A DNA stretch of 64,000 nucleotides, taken from Incurvaria masculella. Lineage: Eukaryota > Arthropoda > Insecta > Lepidoptera > Incurvariidae. Below the pieces are notes generated by a model, which worked only from the letters and a program-made list of their open reading frames with translations, searched no databases and had not been told where the DNA came from. Shown piece by piece: positions 21,540 through 31,565 of this stretch. Every line of letters begins with the position of its first letter. Position 1 is the stretch's first letter. The position numbers were made by a program, and so were the translations under genes. The stretch is from positions 15,556,077 through 15,620,076 of the forward strand of contig OX335646.2 of assembly GCA_946894095.1 (NCBI GenBank). The letters are read 5' to 3'.

Positions 21540-21660
21540 TGTAAACGAAGTCGGTCAGGTGCTTCTTTACGTCTGTTCGATGGACCCCTTAAGGTGCCCG
21601 ACGACGCCCATGGGCTTTCGAACTTTAAGGGTGGCTGCGAAACCTAGCGGGTCGGTCAGG
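21540..21660 (-). repeat. CCCATGGGCTTTCGAA dispersed repeat
   Basis: TAAGGTGCCCGACGACGCCC, then ATGGGCTTTCGAACTTT, recurs in other orientations at 27870, 48330 and 50945. The family is unknown. Confidence 0.5.
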
Positions 21661-21771
21661 CTTAAATTCAATTCAAATCTTGGTTAAATAAGCCTAAAAT
21701 CGATATGGGTGCAGTTGTTGAGAATTTTAAGGAAATTGATTTAAAAAAGGGGAAACTCCTTTAAAATCTGA

Positions 21772-22142
21772 AATGGCTAAATGTTATTTATAAAACCTTA
21801 TGGGGATGAATAGGAGATTAAAAGCATTTATGATGGAACAATATAAATTTTCGAAATCAACAACGGTTTCTAGCGCATGCAAAAGCTAGTGGTAAAATGG
21901 CTAAATGTTATTTACAAAACCTTATGGGGATGAATGGGAGATTAAAAGCATTTATGATGGAACAATATAAATTTTCGAAATCAACCAACGGTTTCTAGCG
22001 CAGGCAAAAGCTAGTGGTAAAATGGCTAAATGTTATTTATAAAACCTTATGGGGATGAATGGGAGATTAAAAGCATTTATGATGGAACAATATAAATTTT
22101 CGAAATCAACCAACGGTTTCTAGCGCAGGCAAAAGCTAGTGG
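21772..22142 (+). repeat. Three tandem 124-125 bp units
   Basis: Units start at 21772, 21896 and 22021 (AATGGCTAAATGTTATTTA). They are almost identical, differing at a few positions, and each ends GCAAAAGCTAGTGGTA. Unit ends in CTAG-T resemble Helitron 3' termini. The mariner at 22145 begins immediately after. Confidence 0.9.
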
Positions 22143-22144
22143 TA

Positions 22145-23429
22145 TACAGGGTCCGGCACTCGAACTGTTACTAACTTCACACTGCTTCTATTTTCAAAAC
22201 AATAATGACAGCGCCCCGAATTCGTCAGTTTGTTTTATTGTTTTTAAGTGGGCGAAAAGCCCGGGAACAGATTTTAATTTGATAATGAATTTTCGCAATG
22301 GATATTAAACGAACAATGTGATCATTTTGCCATGGGCCGGAAAATCACAACCATCGTTCGGGAGCTCCGATATTTAACGTCGGAACAAAATGTTAGTGAA
22401 ACGAAAGTTATAAGCAATCCGGGACCAATACTAAACGGAATTGAGGCGGTCATCCGAAAACAGCAACATCACGTGACATGGTTCGAAAGGTAAAGGCTCG
22501 AATTCAAAGAAATCCTCGCCAGCCGATATCGCTGCAAAATTGACATAAAGTCTGAAAGTATCCGACTCAAGTATTAGGCGCATACTTAAAAAAACCGAAA
22601 CTGAAACCCTACAAGATACAAAAAGTACATCATCTTACTTCAGTGTAAAAGGCAGTCCGACTACAAAGAGCTCGAGCACTGAAAGTCTTGCACGAATGTG
22701 GCAATCTGGAAAACATTGTTTTTTCCGATTAATTTTTTTTTAATGCCCAACGGTATGTAAACAAACTAAATGATCGTGTTTGGCTGCAGGGCAAGCCCAA
22801 CGAGAATTTATACGATAGAGTTGCGTGCCAGAATATAACAGAAATAAGCGCCTGCTTCTGTTATGGTCTGGGCTGCAGTGACCGCAAATGCTTTTGCTCT
22901 CCACTCGTGTTTATCGTGAAGGGCGTCAATGTCCAACAAGTGTACCAGCAAAAGGTGTTAAATTATGCGCTCATAATATAGGCATGTAAGCAATTCGGTA
23001 TGAACAGCTGGACGTTCCAACAAGACTCAGCACCGTCCCACAAAGCTCGCCTGACACATTTTTAATTACAGTACCACGTTCCTCGGTTAATTTTTTCAGA
23101 ACAGTGGCCTACTCTCCAGATTTTATTCCAATGGAATTCACGGTATGATCCATTTTGGAGGTAGCCGTATCAATCAAAAGATATGAAAGTGTGGATATGC
23201 TGAATGCACCGCTCCGTCGGAAATAACGCAAACTTAGTGCAGCCTGCAAAGCCTTTACGGGACGACTTGGTGCTATCATCCGTGCCAAAGGAGGCTATCG
23301 AACTATAACAATGATTGTCTTAAAATTCAATTTTTTTTTGCATTTTGATACAATTTTTAATAAACCGTACTTTAATTAACCAAATAACATAATTTTCAAT
23401 TGGTAACACTTCGAGTGATGGACCCTGTA
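22145..23429 (+). mobile_element. mariner-type transposon, full length, transposase broken
   Basis: The terminal repeats are TACAGGGTCCGGCACTCGAA and, in reverse, TACAGGGTCCATCACTCGAA; both sides have TA (22143-22144 and 23430-23431). At 1285 bp it matches the usual mariner length. Shifted frames encode transposase remnants: a helix-turn-helix-like N part, then WTFQQDSAPSHKARLTHF and a WP..PD-like motif. Many stops and frameshifts are present. A maT-like (DD37D) subgroup is possible but not shown. The element cannot move by itself. Confidence 0.9.
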
Positions 23430-23431
23430 TA

Positions 23432-23861
23432 TAGGAAACGGTGCGGCTCGCAGCGCATGGCGTGGCGAGATGGCGTTCATTACTAGCTTTACTTTTTCTA
23501 CAATCAGGTGCACTAGGACTCTCGCAATAAAAGGCTTGATCGGGTAGCCCGCCCCCAACTGCAGTCCTAGAATCCAGTGACGCATGTGCTCGCTGTAGAA
23601 GCGTCTAAAAATTGTCGAATTGTCTGTTGCACCTTTTAGCGGGAGCAAGCATGGCCCCTACCCTACATCCTGCAACCACTCATGAATTTTCCAACAGGAC
23701 ATGGTTACACAATTACCGCATTCCCTGGCCCATTCATTATTAGAAATATATTATATAGAAATATTTTAGCTACTAATTAAACGCAACGCAAGATTTCCTT
23801 CAGTTTCAGGTTCAGTACGTTTATCTCATCCATCAGTCTCTATTTATTTGTCACTAGCTTA
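23432..23861 (-). other. Unassigned; open minus frame 23436-23650
   Basis: A minus-strand frame reads FRRFYSEHMRHW, LQLGAGYPIKPFIARVLVHL and NAISPRHALRAAPF without a stop. It lacks a good start, is preceded by a stop, and runs into the mariner. It could be an old exon or transposon piece. No family is recognised. Confidence 0.25.
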
Positions 23862-24300
23862 AGTACCCGCTCTGCTTGCTCAATGTCGTTCTGAGCCGGT
23901 AGTCTCAGTTCTCACCTAAATTGGCGTTTACGTAACTTCGAAGTTCCGTAAAAACGTCAAACTCCATACAAGTTTTTCCTAGATATTCGGTGGTTTTACT
24001 TCTTCAAGCTGTCAAAGTCAAACTCGGACTTCCGATTTGTATGAAAACACGGAGTGGACGTAAACCGCAACGTCGAAGTATTTACGGCAACGTCGAGTAA
24101 GCTGTCAAATCAAACTCGGACTCGCAAATGTTAGTTCGCTTAACGCCCACTGCGCGCGCTCTTTAATTTCTCCATACATTTGAAAACGCCAGTATATCGG
24201 TTTGCCGTAAACGCCAATTTAGGTGAGAACTCTGACTGCCCACTCTGGACTCATTTCGGGCTGAACCCAACATTTTTCCGGGATAAAAGTACCATTTGTG
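23862..24300 (-). mobile_element. Helitron-like repeat interrupted by a MITE
   Basis: CACTAGCTTAAGTACCCGCT and TCAATGTCGTTCTG (23862-23893) continue after the MITE as CTGGACTCATTTCGGGCTGA (24243). Other copies (26690) show these two parts joined. CTG repeats at both edges of the insert. Confidence 0.6.
23891..24248 (+). mobile_element. MITE family A (CACCTAAATTGGCG), copy 1
   Basis: The termini are GTAGTCTCAGTTCTCACCTA, then AATTGGCGTTTAC, and their reverse complement. The core has AGCTGTCAAAGTCAAACTCG and CTGCGCGCGCTCTTTAATTT. It is about 355 bp, non-coding, and inserted in a Helitron-like repeat. Confidence 0.85.
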
Positions 24301-24869
24301 TTAACCAGGTGATAACCTATCCATTTGCCAGCTGTTTTCGTGCTTAGAATAATTCATTTGGTGTGCATATACCTGAAGTTATAAAACAATCAATTTGAGG
24401 TTGATAAGTTAATAACTGTCTGAGAAATTAAAGAATAACAGTGGCTTTTAGCCATCGACCTAATTTTAGATCACAACAGTTACATATGTTTAGGACTAAG
24501 GTTTTGACTATAGTATGCTCAACATTAAGTATGCCTACTTGCGGCTTAAACTTGGCTTAAACTTGCAGTTACGGAAAAAACCGGATAAGATTGCTTTGTT
24601 TTATAATTCATTTATAAATGGTATGCTATTATTATTTTTCTACTTCCCTTCGTGATAAAAAGTTAGTTTTAAAAAACCAAAAATTAATTTGGGCATTGAC
24701 TGCGAATATTTGAGTTTATTTTAATAACTTGGTGATATCGTATACTAATAAAAGGTTTAAGTAAAATTTTTATTTTAATACGTTCGAGATGAAATTCCAA
24801 AATTGTTCAAAGTGTGGATTCTCATCTAAGTGTATCTCATTAAATGTATTCACATTCTGTATTTATTTT
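24301..24869. other. Unassigned AT-rich stretch
   Basis: Nothing is recognised beyond short AT-rich runs. Confidence 0.4.
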
Positions 24870-25830
24870 GATTTTATTTATTGATTATTGATTGTCTATT
24901 ATTATTATTGATTGTCTATTATTATTATTGATTATTTGTTTTTTTATTGTCTTTAAGTGTTTGTCTAGTCGGTTTTTAAATCCATTTACAGTTTCAGCAC
25001 TAATGACCTCCTCCGGCAGATTGTTCCAAAAGTCTACAACTCTGTTCACCAAGAAGTGTTTCCTGAGGTTAGAATTTGATGCAGAGTGGTTTAGTTTTTT
25101 TTATTTCTTTGAGATTTGGTAAATTATAATAATCATTGAGGATTTTGTATGCTTCTATTACTGAGATAAATAGTCGTAACAGAAACTATGACTAACGAAA
25201 AGTAGTACTTTGTCACGTCATTTCGACACACTTTGTATGGACGAAATGTCAAAGTAATGCAAAGTGACGTCACAAAGTACTACTTTTCGTTAGTCTTAGT
25301 TTCTGTTACGACTATTTATCTCAGCCTATGAGGTCCCTTCGCTGGCGGCGTTCCTCTAGGGTGCTGAGTCCGATAACTTTAAGATGATGTTCATAACTTT
25401 GCTTCTTAAGTGTTGCAATCATTTTTGTGGCCCGTCTTTGAACGCCCTCCACAAGGTCTATTATCATTCTAAAATAAGGGTTCCAAATCAGAAAAGCATG
25501 TTGCAATAAGGGGCGAACATAGGCCTTATATAATTTTAGGAATAGTTCTGTATTTATGTACGAGAAGGCCTTTCTGATCATGTATAGTAGGGAATTGGCT
25601 TTCTTGACGACTTCTGTGATATGTGTCTCCCATTTAAGATCTTCTGAAATTGTCACACCAAGATCATGTTGCGTTGTCACTGTCTCTATAATGTTTCCAT
25701 CAAAGTAGTGAGAGTGATGTGGATTTTTGGGTCCTAGGTGTACAGTGCACAGCGCATTTACTGGCATTGAGCGATAATAGCCACTCCATAAATTGCTTAC
25801 GTTAAAATTATTCATCAGAAACTTAGTATG
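24870..25830 (-). pseudogene. CR1/L2-like LINE 3' end, split by a MITE
   Basis: Minus-strand reading gives LGVTISEDLKWETHITEVVK, YKAYVRPLLQHAFLIWNPYF, VQRRATKMIATLK and LEERRQRRDLI. After the MITE it continues in frame as EAYKIL, then NLRKHFLVNRVVDFWNNLPE and FKNRLDKHLKT. This is the standard C-terminal end of CR1/L2-type pol proteins. The tail at 24878-24935 is a tandem of ATTGATTGTCTATTATTATT, typical of these LINE 3' ends. It lacks the RT catalytic core. Confidence 0.85.
25161..25324. mobile_element. 164-bp foldback MITE in the LINE
   Basis: The arms are CTGAGATAAATAGTCGTAAC..AGTAGTACTTTGTCACGTCA and the reverse complement, nearly perfect over about 60 bp each. The LINE frame (RRDLI then EAYKIL) resumes across it. 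Confidence 0.9.
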
Positions 25831-26083
25831 TCCAACTAGTTAGTTTAATGTGGTTTGGACATGTATACAGAATAAATACCTAATGAAAGAATGACAAAAA
25901 TATTCAGAGGTGGCAAGTGGGTGGAAGTGGTAGGTGTGCCTGGACGATGAAAAATAAACCACTATGATAAGTGAGTGGCTTCATTAAGCCATAATAGTAC
26001 CCCGTAATCGAAGAGCATGCCCGTAGAAGCGACAGAAGTATTATGTTATTGAGCCCTCTATCTTCGCCACTATGTGTGATGTT
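25831..26083 (+). pseudogene. Possible RTE-type LINE remnant
   Basis: A plus-strand frame near 25850 reads VWFGHVYRIN, which resembles the RWFGHV..R motif of RTE-type pol C-termini. It is very short and degenerate. Confidence 0.3.
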
Positions 26084-26440
26084 CAGAGCTGGTAGTCTGA
26101 GTTCTCACCTAAATTGGCGTTACGGCAAACCGATCGACTGGCGTTTTCAAATGAATGGAGAAATTGAAGAGCGCGCGCAGCGGGCGTTAAGCGAACTAAC
26201 ATTTGCGAGTCCGAGCTTGATTTGACAGCTTACTCAACGTTGCCGTAAATACGTCGACGTTGCCGTTTACGTCCACTCCGCGTTTTCATACAAATCGGAA
26301 GTCCACGTTTGACTTTGACAGCTTGAAGAAGTAAAACCACAGAATATCTAGTTAAAACTTGTATGGAGTTTGGAGAAAACACCAGTCGATCGGTTTGCCG
26401 TAAACGCCAATTTAGGTGAGAACTCAGACTACTAGCTCTG
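26084..26440 (-). mobile_element. MITE family A, copy 2
   Basis: CAGAGCTGGTAGTCTGAGTT..CACCTAAATTGGCG at left and CGCCAATTTAGGTGAGAACT..AGACTACTAGCTCTG at right. The core is reversed relative to copy 1. Confidence 0.85.
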
Positions 26441-26989
26441 CATAAAATATAATGAGCATCAATCTACAACTACACTTTTTCACGTTGTGTCAGCACTTAA
26501 CTAAATTCGAAAGAACGACTTGTTTAAGCCATTCTTATTCATTTTTCCTTTCTGAGGATAAAATGCTGAGACATGCACACGAATAAACGTAAGAACAGAA
26601 TCACACAGAACACAAAATAATTGTTAAGTTTTCCTTTTACTTCATTCAAGTTAGATGTTTATGTAGGTACTAAGTTATATTAATAACCAGCTGAGGTACC
26701 CGGCTCCGCTCGCATCAATGTCGTTTTGGACTGATATCGGGCTGAATTATATACTGTTTCAATAGTAACCCCGCGGGCTGGTCCAAAAGGCTAGTTAACA
26801 CTACTGTCTACGAAATTTGAACAAAATTGGTTGAGCCGATGTGGCATGATTGATTAAGATAACATCAAATTATTGCCATTCATAAATTCAGTGGAAGGAA
26901 TGTACATTAATTAATTGTAAAACATTGGGGCCAATTTCTTCCAAGTTTTTTTAAAAGCATTTGCCGCCCGGACGATCTTGCACTGGCAC
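26441..26989. other. Unassigned, with a Helitron-like fragment
   Basis: Positions 26690-26760 read CCAGCTGAGGTACCCGGCTC, then CGCTCGCATCAATGTCGTTT and GGACTGATATCGGGCTGAAT: the minus-orientation Helitron-like terminus. The rest is unrecognised. Confidence 0.45.
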
Positions 26990-27190
26990 TACTACATTAC
27001 CATGGATGTAAAACACGGACATGTTTTATGACCGCTTCGATCATCATTACCAACTCAGTCGGGATTAAATCTACCTAGTACCTACGTTAGAAAGGGGACC
27101 TACATTTATACTCTAGGATCCGTGCGACAGCCATCCTCAACATCGAAAACGGTCACCCATCCAAAACCCAACCGCGCCCATAGATCCCAG
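26990..27190 (-). mobile_element. 5S-headed SINE fragment, minus
   Basis: AAAACACGGACATGTTTTAT, GACCGCTTCGATCATCATT, GGGGACCTACA, then GGTCACCCATCCAAAACCCA, which is the reversed 5S-like C-box region. It is diverged. Confidence 0.65.
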
Positions 27191-27869
27191 ACGTAGATAC
27201 AAACCGCATATTAATCGAGTGAATAATTCGCAAGTTATGAACTTTTACCCCGACCGGTCTCCTCTCTCATAATTTACAGCGACGTATTCTGCCAATTTCC
27301 ATGGAACATGGAGGAGCAGTCCGTCAGTTTTATTAGAAATATTTAACACTCACAGTTCATTCTCCTGGTATGTTAGCGTGATGTTTTGCAGCCTATAAGT
27401 AATGCGCAGATTTAGGCGAGACTTCGATACAAAACGCATCTAAATCGGGTTATTGGTTCTTAAGTTATAACCAATTCATACGACTGGTCACCTCTCTGGT
27501 AATTTAGCGTGATGTAAAGTAGCCCTAAAATTGCGGAAAAAAATCGAGCCATACGCAGGTATAATTATGTAGCGACAATATTAGATGAGCCATATAAATT
27601 GTCATCCCCTATATCGCCGCCTCCATAGCGACATTTAAATAGCATCGTTGTAATTCGATTTTTTCAACATGGTGTGAAGAACCACCTGATCAGCTAGAGA
27701 GTACACGTCAGAGCTGCATAACGCTGTCCTTTCGTCCTCTTTCTACAATCGTTCAACGCGAAACAGGTAGGGTAATCAAATTTACTGGCCACATTCCGAA
27801 AATAAGAACCAACCGATCCGGTTGATCCTCTATCTATAGGGTCAGTAAACTATGGAATCGACTTCCTGA
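27191..27869. other. Unassigned
   Basis: No confident family. Similar phrases recur locally (ATTTAGCGTGATGTAAAGTA at 27505 and GTTAGCGTGATGTTTTGCAG at 27373, spacing near 130 bp), suggesting an old tandem repeat. Confidence 0.4.
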
Positions 27870-28020
27870 TATATTTTCTCTAAAGTAGAATCCGGGGTCC
27901 TCCAAGCATGGTGACAAGAAGCACCTGGTCGGCCGGCATGGTTTTCGCAGCCCCCGTGAAAGTTCGAAAGCTCATGGGCGTCGCCGGGCACCTCTTCCAG
28001 GACCTGGCTTACGCCATATG
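27870..28020 (+). repeat. CCCATGGGC dispersed repeat
   Basis: GGTCCTCCAAGCATGGTGAC, CCGGCATGGTTTTCGCAGCC and CTCATGGGCGTCGCCGGGCA match copies at 21540, 48330 and 50945. Confidence 0.55.
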
Positions 28021-28247
28021 TCGCGCTTAACATAACGGAGTAATATGAGTTAGTTCAAATCAGGCACTAAGTAGTATGTGAGAGTTTGTACGTTTTGCTT
28101 TTGTCTACTACCCATAGTTGGATTTCGAAAGTTCGTTTTTAGTTTCGTAAATATATATGCGCTGTGCTTACCATACATCTAAGCCACTCTGAAATGTTCA
28201 CATTTCTTGGTTTAATGGTTCTAGAGATTTCGTGTGTTATTTGAAAA

Positions 28248-28291
28248 TTAGTTTATTTCGGCCTCTCGAGTTAGAGGCCGAAATAAACTAA
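28248..28291. repeat. Perfect 19-bp-arm hairpin
   Basis: TTAGTTTATTTCGGCCTCT (28248-28266) is followed by a 6-nt loop and its exact reverse complement (28273-28291). Confidence 0.95.
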
Positions 28292-28366
28292 GGCTCGGTT
28301 AAAGAGTTAGAGGTAACTAGTTAGCTAAATTGCAAAAAAAAATATTTCTTAGCGAGCATTCTGATG

Positions 28367-28911
28367 TTAAGGTGGCCCAACCCGGCGGGTTGGGCCACTC
28401 ATTCGCGGGCACGGTACAAAACCGTGCTGTTGCGCTCTGTGACCTTCTCTGTTTCAAAGAATAAGACAGGCTCCGTGATGAGGAAGATGCAACATGTCCA
28501 CAAAAAAGACAATGTGCATATTGTATGATTTGGTAAGATTTACGAAAATTTTAATTTCAAAACGACTTATAGTTAAAAGTAAACCACGACCGCTGTAGTC
28601 AAACATCTAACAAAAACCAAATAGATCATAAATCTTGATTAAATAAGCTGTGTCTGATGACTAATCTTTTTACGATGTTCTTACTTTATCATTGCGTAAT
28701 CCACCTATTGTATAAAACGCGCGAAAAATTCGAACTTTCAGACCTTATAACTTAGAAATCAAACACAATTTTAGAATGCCAATGGTCATCTGACATCTAG
28801 TTAGATCAAATAAAGCTATTTTGGGTAAAATTTTGGATCTCTGACAAGAAATATGGGCGTGATCTTCTTTCCCCTTTTGTATGGGGAGATGAGCGGGATG
28901 GGCCACCTTAA
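28367..28911 (+). mobile_element. TTAA-flanked non-autonomous transposon
   Basis: TTAA-GGTGGCCCAACCC at left and GGGATGGGCCACC-TTAA at right. The internal sequence matches the copy at 6315 closely, with a short deletion in CACCTCCAAAGTTATTGTAT. There is no transposase ORF. Confidence 0.9.
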
Positions 28912-29107
28912 AAGAAAGCTACTGTTAAAATTCGTACGCTTCTAGTACAATGTAATATGAAAATTTGTCAATTTTGACCTCTTTTACTCCCTTAACAATT
29001 ACATTTTGAATAATCCTTGCCAATTAAGTGTTCTCATCTTAACAGAATGCCACTATTTAAATTTAACATTTCTAGTCTCAATGGTTCTAGAGATTTCAGG
29101 TGTTATA

Positions 29108-29515
29108 TATGAGCGGCTCGTAGCCTAGTGGCGCGGGGACTGGCCTAGCGTACCAGAGGCCTGGGTTTGATACCGACATGCACCACTGTCTTTCTCTTTC
29201 CGAGTTCGATAAGTGCATTTCGTCACGAATGTGAGCTGCTCTATGGTTCGGAATCCATGTAAAGCTGTAGGTCCCCTTCCCCTACTAGGTGGTAGGGTTT
29301 AAGCCCGCCCAGGTTGGTACCATCGCATTGGATGAAAAGATGGTCGAAGCGGCAATGAAAAATTGTCCGTGTTTTCCATCCAGTTCAATGTAGCCGTGCT
29401 CTTAAAGGGAAGGTCCTGGCATGGCACCAAATTCCTTCGGGAATGTGGTGTATTGGGCTAATATCATAACGGTAGTTGTGTGGTATAAGCCATCCATGTC
29501 AGGTCGCTTAGAAAA
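29108..29515 (+). mobile_element. Full-length tRNA-headed SINE
   Basis: The head GCGGCTCGTAGCCTAGTGGC (A box) and GGCCTGGGTTTGATACC (B box) leads into TTCTCTTTCCGAGTTCGATA, GGTTGGTACCATCGCATTGG, GGAAGGTCCTGGCATGGCAC, GGGCTAATATCATAACGGT and an A tail. At roughly 405 bp it is the best tRNA-type reference copy here. Confidence 0.9.
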
Positions 29516-29657
29516 AAAAATGTAAATTCGTTCATTTTAGTCTCTTTGACCCCTTAAGAGCTAAAATACCTTTTTCAGCAAGCCACTCTAAATCTCTTAC
29601 GTTCCTAGGTGAAATGTTTTTTGAAATTAGGTGTTAAGTGCCTAAAGAAGATTTGTA

Positions 29658-29695
29658 CATTTTGGCCTCTTTTAGGGGTAAAAGAGGCCAAAATG
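29658..29695. repeat. Perfect 17-bp-arm hairpin
   Basis: CATTTTGGCCTCTTTTA (29658-29674), loop GGGG, then the exact reverse complement (29679-29695). It shares the core GGCCTCT with the hairpin at 28248. Confidence 0.95.
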
Positions 29696-30109
29696 ATGAT
29701 GAGATAATTATAAATAATACTCGGCGAATAAGTGTTGTAATCTTAACGGGAATCCACACTGTAAATTTCACGTTTAAATATCAATGGGTTCCGAAGACTT
29801 CTATATGAGTGTGTAGGTGGTTGTCACTTGTGTATTTCGTCCTTGTTTACCCTTACCTTTACCTTAACAAAGGAATTTCGAAAAATACGTTCTTAGCGAG
29901 CATCCATCATCAACCGTCACCCTTCCAGATCCCAACCGCGCGCCCAATGTTAAACCACTTGAACTAACGGTCCACTTGAAGACATACATTCCAAAGAAAT
30001 ATAACTTAGACAACATCATATATTATCATATGATCGACCAATTTACAATGAAGGGATATAGAACAGAATTGTCTGCTGTTAAAGTACGAACAAGAGAACT
30101 TCCACTTTT

Positions 30110-30525
30110 TTTTTATGCAACCTGACATGGATGGCTAATACCACACAACTACCGTTATGATATTAGCCCAATACGCCACATCCCCGAACGAATTAGGTGC
30201 CATGCCAGGACCTTCCCTTTATGAGCACAGTTACATTGAACTGGTTGGAAAACACGGACATCTTTTCATTGCCGCATTAACCATAGTTTCATCCAATGCG
30301 GTGGTACTTAGCCCAGCCCGGGCGGACTTAATTCCACCACGTAGGGGAAGGGGACCTACAATTTTACATGGGTTCCAAACCATGGAACAGCTCACATTCG
30401 TAACTAAATGCACTTATCCAACTTAGAAAGAGAAAGAGAGTGGTGCATGTCCGGGCGAGGATTTGAACCCTGACCTCTCGCATGAAAGCCAAGTCCTCTA
30501 ACCCCTAGACCACGAGCTCTACAAT
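30110..30525 (-). mobile_element. Full-length tRNA-headed SINE, minus
   Basis: It runs from ATGCAACCTGACATGGATGG through GTGCCATGCCAGGACCTTCC to the head GAGGATTTGAACCCTGACCT (B box reversed) and CTAGACCACGAGCTCT. The head differs from that of the copy at 29108, so at least two tRNA-like head subtypes exist. Confidence 0.9.
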
Positions 30526-30604
30526 TGCCAATGTATTTATTTATTTATACATGTTCATTGCACTATACATTCGGGCAAAAGGTACAACTTAATGCCAGCG
30601 GCAT

Positions 30605-30705
30605 TCCCTCGTATGGGTTCATTCAATGCGATGGTAGCAGCCTGTGTGGGAATAACCCTACCGCCTAGGAAAGAAGGAAGGGGACGAATCACTTTGTCCG
30701 CTATT
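30605..30705 (-). mobile_element. SINE body fragment
   Basis: TTCATTCAATGCGATGGTAG, GGGAATAACCCTACCGCCTA and GAAGGGGACGAATCA match the reversed body. Confidence 0.6.
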
Positions 30706-31004
30706 ACGACATGCATGGAAATAAATCGTGGCATGTCACGGCATGTCAAAATTTTATAAGAAAATATTTTTATTGATATTAATACACATTTCTGACAAAT
30801 ATGTGCTATTCAAGAAATTATTTGAGGGCAAAAATAATATGTCGGATATAAATGTTAAGAGATTTCACCCGAGAATAGTCCGAAAATTTCGCTTTTTATG
30901 CGGTGTGCATGAACTTGAAGTTATACATACGTCCTGGGGTCACCTTTAAACCCAGGCTACAAACAGATGTTTTTTCATGGAACCATTCTTTATGTTAAGC
31001 TCGG

Positions 31005-31345
31005 CATATGGCGTACGCCAGGACGTCTTAAGGTCGGCCCGTAAGCATCAGAAAATTTCGCCTCCCATACAAACGTAGTTTACTAATAATTTGAAAACAA
31101 CTGTTCCAACTTACTTGATATTTGGTATCTAATATTAGGCTACAAATATCTGTGTCTGCATGCCTTTGTTTTTTCGGTAAATGTATTCTGGCTCAAACCA
31201 CAGAGAAAACAAAATTCGTATGAAAATTTTCTTCATGCTTTAATTTAATTCGGTTTGGATTTTTCAAAAAAACAAAAGCATGCAGACACAGATATTTATT
31301 ACTTGATATTAGATTTTAAATATCAATTTAATTGGAATAGCGGTT
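31005..31345. repeat. Foldback repeat with dispersed arm motif
   Basis: The left arm (31096-31170) includes ACTTGATATTTGGTATCTAA and CTGTGTCTGCATGCCTTTG; the right arm (31268-31345) is an imperfect reverse complement (AAAGCATGCAGACACAGATA). The same motif is found at 16000 and 45658, and a relative of the left flank at 48430. Confidence 0.6.
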
Positions 31346-31354
31346 TCCAAATGC

Positions 31355-31430
31355 CATGGCCGGGGCGAGGATTTGAACCCAGACCTCTCGCATGAAAGGC
31401 AAGTCCTCTAGTCACTAGACCACTCTGTAA
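31355..31430 (-). mobile_element. Isolated tRNA-like SINE head
   Basis: GGGGCGAGGATTTGAACCCA (B box reversed), then CTCTCGCATGAAAGGCAAGT and CACTAGACCAC. It matches the head of the SINE at 30110. There is no pairing acceptor stem, so it is not called a tRNA gene. Confidence 0.65.
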
Positions 31431-31565
31431 TTTCGGAACGCAACGTTAACACTTGCTTAGGACTACTCTACTTAGAACTTACAAAAAAACATAAAATTAG
31501 CCATTTCGAATTGTGATTTATGTATTTAACTACAAAAACCTGTAAAATATTCGAGACGATTGAGT

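Larger units (their letters stand above)
28130..29910 (+). repeat. Degenerate tandem repeat field
   Basis: Recurrent phrases include ATGGTTCTAGAGATTTC (28216, 29082), TGGCCTCTTTTA and related forms (28968, 29662), CTTAGCGAGCAT (28348, 29892) and TGCCACT/AAGCCACTCT. The monomers are diverged, roughly 150-200 bp, and broken up by a TTAA element and a SINE. A reversed relative lies at about 41630-41720. Confidence 0.5.

Noticed and set aside
30157..30426. Overlapping ORFs on both strands
   Set aside because: They are translations of the minus-strand SINE at 30110-30525.
31355..31430. tRNA gene
   Set aside because: B-box and A-box-like text is present but the ends do not pair as an acceptor stem, and it matches the head of a SINE at 30110.
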